Of a DNA stretch of 26,185 nucleotides, positions 9,020 through 16,556 are shown in pieces. Numbering within the stretch: position 1 is the stretch's first letter; each line of letters opens with the position of its first letter. A program made the translations under genes and the position numbers. The DNA is from Flavobacteriales bacterium UBA5692. GTDB taxonomy: Bacteria > Bacteroidota > Bacteroidia > Flavobacteriales_D > Sanyastnellaceae. The notes beneath the pieces were generated by a model, which was not told the origin of the DNA, searched no databases, and was given only the letters and a program-made list of their open reading frames with translations. The stretch covers positions 1 to 26,185 of the forward strand of contig DIHQ01000073.1 in assembly GCA_002420235.1 (NCBI GenBank). Direction: 5' to 3'.

Positions 9020-11110
9020 TTTGATCAATTTTTCAGTCGCAATGGCACCTCGCAAGTTCATTTGAACAAAATATACGCCTGCAGCTTCTGAACTCATGTC
9101 GAAGGTCCAAACGGGAGTGTTTGCGGGTAACAACACACGCTTAACCAAGGCCCCAGTGAAAGATATAATGCTCACTTCGTATGGCGCGTTATTGGCACCC
9201 TGCGTGCGCAACTCAACAATATCACTGGTAACGGAGGGAACGAGTTTGAAATCCATTACACCAAATTCCGTCACGTTATCGGGTGTACAGACGTCGCACG
9301 AATTGAAACAGTAAGCGATGGTTTCAACGGAAGTCTCGTCATCTATAAATAGGTAACGATTGGTGAAAACCGAATCAGGCGTTGTAACCGTGCATTCACC
9401 GTGAATGATGGGATCAAAGACCTCCTCGACACCACTGTTTACGAACTTGTATTCGTGACCACCAGGTAATAAATCTATAGTCGCCTCATATATGCCGTCG
9501 CCGTCATCGTCAGCCAATGGCGTTGCTGTGTTATTCCAGCCGTTTATGGACCCGCCGAAAATGGTCACTCCGCTAACCACCAGTTGTTCACTCATGTCTA
9601 CCTTGAAAGTGACGGGGACAGCTGCAATCATCTCACAAGAGCCGTCCTCACTGCATTGGCCAAAGCATGTGCTGACCACTGTATTCCCGGTAACCTCTGG
9701 CAAAAAGCGATCGTTAAAGTTGTCGGGGTTAGCACATGGCAAACCAGCGATGTTTTCCTTGCACGACCAATCTCCACATGCACCATTGGTGAAAGTATAG
9801 TAGCTGCTGAATCCTGCCTCGACCTCTATGGTGATGGAGTACGTACCATCACCGTCATCATCGGTCATTTGGTTGTCACCAGGGTTTCCGAAGTTGCCTC
9901 CTCCGGCAAGATAAACGCCTGTGGGATCAACCTCTTCCAATTCCATATTGAGATTGAACGTAACCGAATAAAGACTATCGTTTCCACCACCGCCACCATT
10001 CGATCCTTCACAGGCAACGCAGGAATTATAGCACACAACATCCAGCACCGTTGCTTCGGTACCAGTAGTCAACGAACGATTTGTAAAACCATCGATGGTG
10101 CTTGTGCAAGCGTCCCCTTCAATGAATTGCTCTTGGTTAGTCCAGCCGTCCAAGGTAAATTTATATTCGTAGGTGGTTTCGTTGTCGAGCTCAACCGCTA
10201 TCTCGTATATGCCGTCCGAGTCCTCATCGGTCATCGCAGTGCACCCCCCGCACCATCCATTGAAGCTACCATTCAGATTAACCACGCCGTAATCATCTGT
10301 GTAATCGGACATGTCAACCCGAAAGGTTACAACAGAGGCAAGCGGAGGTGCCTGACATGAACCGTCTTCCGAGCATTGAGCAAAACAAGTACTGTAGGTG
10401 ACATTACCTTCAACGGTTGGGAGCAATCGATCATTCCATGTCCCGTCGGCGCAAGGCAGACCTGCCAAGTCTTCCTTTGCCCCCCAATCTTGGCCATCAT
10501 TTGGGCTGTTCAGAAATACATAATTCCCACTATACCCTACAGGCACTGCGACAACTACTTCATACATTCCATCTCCGTCATCATCTGACATCGCATGGCC
10601 CATGGCATCTCCAAAATAATCACCCCCACCTAAATACATACCATTCGGACCGACTTCAATTGTCTCGGTATTCACACGGAATGTAATGTCTGCTGTTTCG
10701 ATGGTTAATTCACAAGATCCATCATTTGAGCAGACTCCAAAACAAGTGCTCAATTCCAAATCACTCGTCAGTTCAGGCAGTATGCGGTCATTCCAGTTCT
10801 CAGGGTCTGCGCAAGGCTGACCACCCAATTGCTCCTTACAACTCCAATCGGAACAGTTGCCGTTAAGAAAAATGTAATTCCCACCAGAGGCGCTGTTTTC
10901 TAATTCTACGGTGACGCTAAACGTCCCGTCACCATCATCATCTGTTAATTGATATTCGTTATGCCCACCGATGACACCGCCACCGAGGTATACACCTCCG
11001 CTCGATACGGTTTCGTTTTCCATGTTCAGGTTAAATGTCACAACGGACGTTTGCGCCATTGAAATGGTAACTGCAAACGTTGCAGCAATGCAAGCAAAGA
11101 AGTTTTTCAT
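9011..11110 (-). CDS. Secreted five-module glycan-binding-like protein with T9SS sorting domain
   Basis: This 699-residue protein has a Sec signal peptide (cut after about SMAQ, residue 20), five beta-rich modules and a T9SS type A C-terminal domain (about 615-699, ending GVYFVQMNLRGAIATEKLIKVQ). Modules of type A lie at about 21-135, 140-254 and 381-495 (YLGGG, GLPCA, NDRxLP, STCFGQCSEDGSC). Type B modules lie at about 258-368 and 498-608 (FNGW or INGW, YEYKF/HEYKF, TNRxL, CxNSCxxC). Each module has one Asp-rich loop (TDDDGDGTY or a variant) that resembles calcium-binding loops. The type B pattern VTFxVDMS...NGSFNGW looks like E-set/CBM-like modules linked to Bacteroidota glucanases. A GGGGG linker lies near 372. 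I see no catalytic motif. It lies 23 bases after the GH3 gene and 53 before the susC-like gene, so a role in holding polysaccharide at the surface is likely but inferred. Confidence 0.85.
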   Translation of the reverse strand: MKNFFACIAATFAVTISMAQTSVVTFNLNMENETVSSGGVYLGGGVIGGHNEYQLTDDDGDGTFSVTVELENSASGGNYIFLNGNCSDWSCKEQLGGQPCADPENWNDRILPELTSDLELSTCFGVCSNDGSCELTIETADITFRVNTETIEVGPNGMYLGGGDYFGDAMGHAMSDDDGDGMYEVVVAVPVGYSGNYVFLNSPNDGQDWGAKEDLAGLPCADGTWNDRLLPTVEGNVTYSTCFAQCSEDGSCQAPPLASVVTFRVDMSDYTDDYGVVNLNGSFNGWCGGCTAMTDEDSDGIYEIAVELDNETTYEYKFTLDGWTNQEQFIEGDACTSTIDGFTNRSLTTGTEATVLDVVCYNSCVACEGSNGGGGGNDSLYSVTFNLNMELEEVDPTGVYLAGGGNFGNPGDNQMTDDDGDGTYSITIEVEAGFSSYYTFTNGACGDWSCKENIAGLPCANPDNFNDRFLPEVTGNTVVSTCFGQCSEDGSCEMIAAVPVTFKVDMSEQLVVSGVTIFGGSINGWNNTATPLADDDGDGIYEATIDLLPGGHEYKFVNSGVEEVFDPIIHGECTVTTPDSVFTNRYLFIDDETSVETIAYCFNSCDVCTPDNVTEFGVMDFKLVPSVTSDIVELRTQGANNAPYEVSIISFTGALVKRVLLPANTPVWTFDMSSEAAGVYFVQMNLRGAIATEKLIKVQ

Positions 11111-11133
11111 TAGAAGTAATTCTGATTTATTTC

Positions 11134-13416
11134 TTATTGAATTCGAAGGCCAGCCGACTCATCGGCAATAGTTAAAGTAAAGGCGCCTGACTCCACACGG
11201 TCATCGAGGTCCATGTGTACAAAAGACAAGGTACTAACTGGTATTTTTATTTTATGCCGAACCGTCTCACCAGGTCGAACAAAAACACGTTCGAAGCCAC
11301 GCAATCGTTGAACGCTTGGCGTAATTGATGCCACGCGGTCTTGTGAAAAGACGAGCACCAGTTCATTGGCCGTACGCCCACCTAAATTAGTAATATCGAT
11401 GGCTCCGCGGATGGTGTCGCCCACACTGAAGATTGAATCCAACAGTGAAAAATTGCTGTATTCTATAGTCGTGTAACTCAAGCCATGTCCAAAAGAGTAT
11501 TGTGGATTAAAGCCTTCGGAAGGATCCGAAGCTGCGATCTCCGCATGCTTGTAATCGTAAGTCATATGGGAAGAGGGATGCCGTGGCCAAGTAAAAGGCA
11601 ATCGACCGCTTGGATTGTACGAACCATCCAAAACTTTAGCAATGGCCTCTCCACCATAATCTCCCGGCAAATATGCCATCACAATAGCATCCATCAGCGG
11701 CTCGATGTCGCTGAAGGTGCGAGGACGACCCTCGATGAAAACCCCGATAATAGGCACCTCAAGCTTGTGGACTGCGCGCACCAGTTCTTTCTGGTTTTTG
11801 AAAAGACTCAGGTCCTCATCGTTACCCATAAATTCTGTGTAGGGCATTTCACCCAAAGCTAGAATCACACATGAAGGACGTGTCGCCTGAATCTCCCGGG
11901 CAACCATCTGCACATCGTCAGCCGTAAAATCCTGATCCAATTGAAAATCAATAATTTGATTTGAACCAAATTGCTCTTCCAATGCTCTTGTAAGATGCGG
12001 ACGATTGGGTGTGTTATATAACGTATCAGTTCCTTGCCAAGTACCAGTCCACCCGCCATTTAAGGCGTTAAGGCTATGTGCTGTTGGTCCTGTTACGAAA
12101 ACTTTGCCCGTGCTGCCAATCGGCAAAATAGGCTGATTTGCATCGACCAAATTCTGACCCTCGTTCTTTAGTAAAGTGATGGATTCCAAGGCTGCTTGTG
12201 CGGCTACTTTTTCAAATTTCGATGTTTTCGGATAGAGCTCAAGCGCGGGAGGTATACCGCCCGTTTCAAATAAGCCGAGATCCCACTTCATTTTTAAAAT
12301 TCGGCGAACAGAGACATCAATACGCTGCTCAGTGATGGTGCCATCACTAACCAATTCTACCAATGCTTCGCTGAAACCAAAATCGAGTGGCACCATGCTC
12401 ATGTCAATTCCCGCCTCAACGGCTATGCGAGTTGCTTCTTTGTAATCTTCTGCCACCATGTGCCGCGTAAACAGGTAGCGGATGTCTTCCCAGTCGGAAA
12501 CTACGACACCCTCAAATCCCAATTCCTCCCTCAACAAATCTGTAAGCAAGTAGGAATTAGAGTGCACAGGTATTCCGTTAATTTCTCCACTGTTTATCAT
12601 AACAGCCATTGCACCGGCATCAATAGCCGCCTTAAAGGACGGTAGGAAATATTCCCGCAATTCCCGCTCGGGAATCCAAGCGGGCGTTCTGTCCTTACCT
12701 GACAAGGAGAACCCGTAGCCTAAGAAATGCTTCAAGGTTGCGGCAAACTTTACGTCACCATTTTGGTAACCTTCCACCATTGCCACTCCGAGGCGTGAGG
12801 CGAGCAAAGGATCCTCTCCAAAAGTTTCCCAAAAACGTGGCCATCGTGGATCACGTCCCAAATCAAGTACAGGAGAAAAATTCCAAGGAATTCCGCACGC
12901 TGCTACTTGTTCAGCGGTGGCAGCTGCATTCTCTCGAACGAGCGATTCATTCCAAGTGGCCGCCAATCCAATTTGTTGCGGACCTAGCACAGCATCTGCC
13001 GTATACGTAGGCCCATGAATGGCGTCAATACCGTAGAGTACAGGAATCTGCGTTTCTTTCCGCTCTGCATGCTCCTGGATTTCCGTGATAAACTCATTCC
13101 ATTTAGCAGGCGTGTGTGCATGGTTTCCACAATTGAGAATGCTACCAACTTGATAGTTCACCAACGCATCGGCTGCTCGGGTTGAATCGAGGTGCTGAGG
13201 TTCGATAATTTGCTTGTTCTTCTTCTGTAGGATGGTTCCCAATGTGAGCTGGGTCATTTCGCCAACCTTCGCTTCCAAGCTCATGGATGTCACGAGCGAA
13301 TCGATGAAGGCGTTTCTTCTATCCCTATCAGTTGCTACATCGCTTTGGCAGGACCCCAAGAGCAAAAAGAAGGCTCCAGCCCAGATAGGGCAATACAATT
13401 TGGTAAGAATTTTCAC
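11134..13416 (-). CDS. Glycoside hydrolase family 3 beta-glucosidase lipoprotein
   Basis: This is a probable exo-acting beta-glucosidase that releases glucose from beta-glucan oligosaccharides, anchored in a membrane facing the periplasm or surface. Numbered from a GTG start at 13416 it has 760 residues, with a signal peptide KILTKLYCPIWAGAFFLLLGSC ending at Cys23. The (beta/alpha)8 domain contains LDLGRDPRWPR and LKHFLGYG (Lys229, His230), and the nucleophile is Asp308 in GVVVSDWEDI. The alpha/beta sandwich domain (ALGEMPYTEFMG) follows, then a C-terminal fibronectin III-like domain (from about YSFGHGLSYTTIEYSNF). The open frame extends to a TTG at 13482, but the added 22 residues would lie in front of the signal peptide, so I prefer GTG. 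AAGGAAA lies a little upstream of it. It is the first gene of the - strand operon. Linkage specificity is not fixed by the sequence. Confidence 0.94.
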   Translation of the reverse strand: MKILTKLYCPIWAGAFFLLLGSCQSDVATDRDRRNAFIDSLVTSMSLEAKVGEMTQLTLGTILQKKNKQIIEPQHLDSTRAADALVNYQVGSILNCGNHAHTPAKWNEFITEIQEHAERKETQIPVLYGIDAIHGPTYTADAVLGPQQIGLAATWNESLVRENAAATAEQVAACGIPWNFSPVLDLGRDPRWPRFWETFGEDPLLASRLGVAMVEGYQNGDVKFAATLKHFLGYGFSLSGKDRTPAWIPERELREYFLPSFKAAIDAGAMAVMINSGEINGIPVHSNSYLLTDLLREELGFEGVVVSDWEDIRYLFTRHMVAEDYKEATRIAVEAGIDMSMVPLDFGFSEALVELVSDGTITEQRIDVSVRRILKMKWDLGLFETGGIPPALELYPKTSKFEKVAAQAALESITLLKNEGQNLVDANQPILPIGSTGKVFVTGPTAHSLNALNGGWTGTWQGTDTLYNTPNRPHLTRALEEQFGSNQIIDFQLDQDFTADDVQMVAREIQATRPSCVILALGEMPYTEFMGNDEDLSLFKNQKELVRAVHKLEVPIIGVFIEGRPRTFSDIEPLMDAIVMAYLPGDYGGEAIAKVLDGSYNPSGRLPFTWPRHPSSHMTYDYKHAEIAASDPSEGFNPQYSFGHGLSYTTIEYSNFSLLDSIFSVGDTIRGAIDITNLGGRTANELVLVFSQDRVASITPSVQRLRGFERVFVRPGETVRHKIKIPVSTLSFVHMDLDDRVESGAFTLTIADESAGLRIQ

Positions 13417-13478
13417 TTGTTGTGAGCGCGTTTCCTTCGGTGCGTTAACGCCGGGTTCATTGCTCGGCCGACAGGCTA

Positions 13479-13562
13479 CCAAGATAGATGTTTAATTTGA
13501 GATGATACACGGATTGAATGCCATTTTTTTCATGCTGTTTGGAGGGTAGTTTTCTATCTTGG
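13479..13562. promoter_or_regulatory. Divergent GH3/GH2 control region with a 10-bp inverted repeat
   Basis: CCAAGATAGA (13479-13488) and its exact complement TCTATCTTGG (13553-13562) flank a 64-base AT-rich stretch between the divergent GH3 and GH2 genes. Each arm reads TCTATCTTGG toward the gene it precedes, about 63 bases before the GH3 GTG and 12 before the GH2 ATG. TATCTTGG matches the Bacteroidota -7 element TAnnTTTG at all but one position. The arms may therefore be paired -7 elements or operator half-sites. I do not find a well-spaced TTTG -33 partner for either, so the repeat is firm but the promoter reading is weak. Confidence 0.45.
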
Positions 13563-13573
13563 AGGACTGCAAG

Positions 13574-16114
13574 ATGGCATCCCATAGAAAGAAATCACTC
13601 ACTCCGTCTGAACCTTCCCTTGGCATCCGACCACTCGTCGCGGCCGCCATATTTTTCCTTTGCAATTGCGGCTCGGAATTGCCCGATCCAAGTATGTGCA
13701 TTAGTGATTGGGAACTTCACCTGCCGCACACGAATGAATGGTTACCTGTGCAAGTCCCAGGAGATGCAATGATTGACCTCCTTCACCACAAACGTGTACC
13801 CGATCCATTTTTTGGGACCAATGAACATGGATTGCAGTGGATAGAAAATGAAAATTGGGTTTATCGCACCTCCGTATTGACCTCCAGTCATGCGGCCAAA
13901 TCGGTGCTCCGATTCGAAGGATTAGACACCTACGCAACTATTTTGGTCAATGATTCCTGCCTATTGAAAACAGACAATGCCCACCGTGCTTATGAAATCG
14001 CATTACCAATGAATTGCGATACTTGGGAGATCGAAGTGACTCTGCATTCGCCGGTAAATCGTGGTCAAACCGTTTTGGATAAGCAACCACGCCACGTTCC
14101 CGTGAGCAATGAAATGAAACCAATTGGCGAACAGACAAGCAGTGTGACACGCAAGCCTTACTATCATTTCGGTTGGGATTGGGGGCCGCGTTTGGTATCG
14201 GCGGGAATTTCTGGACCCGTTTATATTTTGCCCGCGCAACAACCTCAGGCCTCAGCAAATCGAATTCAAACCGAATTCAAACTAGACGGTGCCTCGGTTA
14301 TCTCATTCGAACCGGAAAATCATTGGCCGGCGGGAACCTGGATTCTGTGCCACCCAGATGGCATCCGTGATTCGCTCAGCATGGACGCAAGAAGCAAATC
14401 CTTCAACATCTCATCGCCAGTACTATGGTGGCCAAGAGGTATGGGTGAGCAGCCGCTGTATACACTTATATGGTCACCTGAATCGTCGACTTATCAATCA
14501 ATTGAGTGGAAAATTGGACTTCGGACTTTAGAGTGGATCCGCGAACGGGACCAATGGGGGTATTCTTTCGAGTGTCACGTAAATGGCATTCCGCTTCACG
14601 CCCGCGGGGCAAACGTCATACCATCTGATTTTTTCTCATTCCGCTGCAGCGAAAGTGAGTTGTTAATGCTTCAAAGTGCTGTCGATGCTAATATGAACAT
14701 GGTGCGGGTATGGGGGGGAGCCTCTTACCCCAGCGACCAATTTTATGATTTCTGCGATTCCACCGGGCTGCTCGTTTGGCAAGACTTCATGTTTGCTTGC
14801 GCCATGGTGCCTGGAGATTCTGCTTACCTCAACAATGTCAATGCCGAGGCATTGCACCAAGTGAGACGCCTGCGTCACCGGCCGTCACTAGCAATGTGGT
14901 GCGGAAATAATGAATCGCAAAAGGCATGGAACGATTGGGGATGGCCTGATGCTTTTGACCTGCACGGTGCCGATTCTGTCGCGACAGAGCAGGCTTATGA
15001 TGCAGTGTTTCATGAGGTTTTACCATCGGTCGTATCCAGCGAATCGAATACAGCTTATTGGCCATCGTCACCTTCTACAGACTCATTGGCCCGGCCAGGC
15101 TTGCCTTCTGGTGACGTGCATGCGTGGCGCGTGTGGTTCGATACGCTTGATTTCGATTACTTCTCGACACATGGCGGACGGTTCGTTAGCGAGTACGGTT
15201 TGCAAAGTTTACCAGATGCTTCAACGCTATCAAAGGCGGGCATTGATGCATTTGCGGATGAGGCACTGCAATTCAGGCAGCGATCCAAAATGGATTGGTT
15301 GAAACCCGGATTAGACGGTTGGGGTATGATGCGCATTTATGCGAAACGGTATGCCGCTGATCCCGCAGCAGAGGATCCAGATCACACGCTACTTGATCGG
15401 TGGATTTATCTCACCCAATTTGCTCAGGCATTAGGTTTACGCGAAGCACTTGAACGTCACCGCACGAGCGACGGTCGCTTTGCTGGCTCCCTGTACTGGC
15501 AACTGAGCGACGTATGGCCGGCCGTCTCCTGGTCAACAGTAGATTACTACGGTCATTGGAAATTGGCGCATTACGCAGTTAAGCACGCCAACAAAACCCG
15601 CTGCGTCCAGCGTGCTCATGGACATTTAGGGGAGACGCTTTATGCCTTCAATGATAACCTCAAAGCCATCGACAACAGCGAACTCAGGGTATCATTACTG
15701 GATATCCGAGGCGATACACTGCAATCTGATTCGTTCACGATTGATGTGCCCGCCTTTTCGCATTACGTGATAAAACTTGGTGAAGAATTCGACGATACAA
15801 AAGGAATTCTGCGCTGGAAATGGATTGACGATGGCGGCCAACTAGTGGATGTCGGAGATTGGATTCACAAAAAACCCGCTGAGGTGAATTGGCCTGAAGC
15901 CAATATCGAAAAGGCTTGGTTTGCGGACTCCTTGGTCCTAAAATCCAATCAGCTAGTAATCGGCGTTCGGCTTCAGTTGGAGGGCATTCGATTCGATGAA
16001 AACGGATTCATCTTGTTTCCCGATGAACCCAAGTCCGTAGGATTCCACCGCATCGCTGCACAAGCTGCCGCGAGTAACGAATTGACCCTTGAGCACTTTG
16101 CTCAGTTTCAATAG
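13574..16114 (+). CDS. Glycoside hydrolase family 2 beta-mannosidase-like enzyme
   Basis: This probably removes terminal beta-linked mannose from oligosaccharides by a retaining mechanism. It has 846 residues. A hydrophobic export segment (LVAAAIFFLCNC) lies near residues 20-32; the lipobox-like LCNC is atypical because of Asn before Cys. A sugar-binding jelly-roll domain follows (WELHL, VPGDAMIDLLHHKRVPDPFFG), then YYHFGWDWGPRLVSAGISG, which is characteristic of beta-mannosidases. Next come an Ig-like domain and the TIM barrel, with acid/base Glu447 in WCGNNES and nucleophile Glu540 in FVSEYGLQS. The ATG at 13574 has GGAGG eight bases upstream; the open frame begins at a TTG at 13559 that overlaps this site and is less likely. 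It is divergent from the beta-glucan operon and its end overlaps the convergent Gre-like gene by 7 bp. Another beta-mannoside-like activity cannot be excluded. Confidence 0.9.
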   Translation: MASHRKKSLTPSEPSLGIRPLVAAAIFFLCNCGSELPDPSMCISDWELHLPHTNEWLPVQVPGDAMIDLLHHKRVPDPFFGTNEHGLQWIENENWVYRTSVLTSSHAAKSVLRFEGLDTYATILVNDSCLLKTDNAHRAYEIALPMNCDTWEIEVTLHSPVNRGQTVLDKQPRHVPVSNEMKPIGEQTSSVTRKPYYHFGWDWGPRLVSAGISGPVYILPAQQPQASANRIQTEFKLDGASVISFEPENHWPAGTWILCHPDGIRDSLSMDARSKSFNISSPVLWWPRGMGEQPLYTLIWSPESSTYQSIEWKIGLRTLEWIRERDQWGYSFECHVNGIPLHARGANVIPSDFFSFRCSESELLMLQSAVDANMNMVRVWGGASYPSDQFYDFCDSTGLLVWQDFMFACAMVPGDSAYLNNVNAEALHQVRRLRHRPSLAMWCGNNESQKAWNDWGWPDAFDLHGADSVATEQAYDAVFHEVLPSVVSSESNTAYWPSSPSTDSLARPGLPSGDVHAWRVWFDTLDFDYFSTHGGRFVSEYGLQSLPDASTLSKAGIDAFADEALQFRQRSKMDWLKPGLDGWGMMRIYAKRYAADPAAEDPDHTLLDRWIYLTQFAQALGLREALERHRTSDGRFAGSLYWQLSDVWPAVSWSTVDYYGHWKLAHYAVKHANKTRCVQRAHGHLGETLYAFNDNLKAIDNSELRVSLLDIRGDTLQSDSFTIDVPAFSHYVIKLGEEFDDTKGILRWKWIDDGGQLVDVGDWIHKKPAEVNWPEANIEKAWFADSLVLKSNQLVIGVRLQLEGIRFDENGFILFPDEPKSVGFHRIAAQAAASNELTLEHFAQFQ

Positions 16115-16554
16115 ACCGCCAAAATGACTTGCTTTAAACCATTCACTTCGAAGGCCTCTCCTGCTTGTTTCCCAATCATTGCCTGAGCGGCTGGCGAAAC
16201 CGGTGAAAGGGCATAAACCGGTTTAGAATCCTTCACGGGCAGCTTACCGAAAGAAATTGAAATGAAGTAAATAATGCGATCGGTTTCAACTGCTGCGCCA
16301 CGTTCGGCCCTGTCACATGCCGAATTCGTTATTTTTTGTAATTCTGCCTGATCGCGTAAGGTCTTATCCTTTTGATGGTTCAACCGCTGCAATTCTTGGT
16401 CAATCATGGCGCGAGCCGTCTCGTGTTTATCACCAGCCGAACTTTTGGTGTCTGCCTGGCGGCTTTCTTGGAGTGCCACCTCTTCCTCTTGCAACCGTTT
16501 CAGCACATTTCTGACACCCACATCCATGATTGATAGCCAAGCTTTCTTTTCCAT
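16108..16554 (-). CDS. GreA/GreB-like transcription elongation factor family protein
   Basis: This is a 148-residue cytoplasmic protein. The first half is two helices joined by a tip (SSAGDKHETARAM), and the second half resembles the Gre C-terminal FKBP-like domain (VYALSPVSPAAQAMIGKQAGEAFEV). Asp42 and Glu45 at the tip match the GDxxE arrangement of E. coli GreA (Asp41, Glu44) that stimulates RNA cleavage by stalled RNA polymerase, so a Gre-like role is plausible. Relatives in flavobacteria have, as far as I recall, sometimes been labelled 3-oxoacyl-ACP synthase; nothing here supports that. The ATG at 16554 is preferred over a TTG at 16563. It sits on the opposite strand between two + strand genes, its ATG 2 bp from the next gene's ATG. 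It has no functional link to the PUL that I can see. Confidence 0.8.
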   Translation of the reverse strand: MEKKAWLSIMDVGVRNVLKRLQEEEVALQESRQADTKSSAGDKHETARAMIDQELQRLNHQKDKTLRDQAELQKITNSACDRAERGAAVETDRIIYFISISFGKLPVKDSKPVYALSPVSPAAQAMIGKQAGEAFEVNGLKQVILAVY

Positions 16555-16556
16555 CG

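Noticed and set aside
9584..10360. Long + strand open frame (258 codons) inside the five-module protein gene
   Set aside because: It opposes a gene with clear signal peptide, repeats and sorting domain; the repeated codon pattern explains the open antisense frame.
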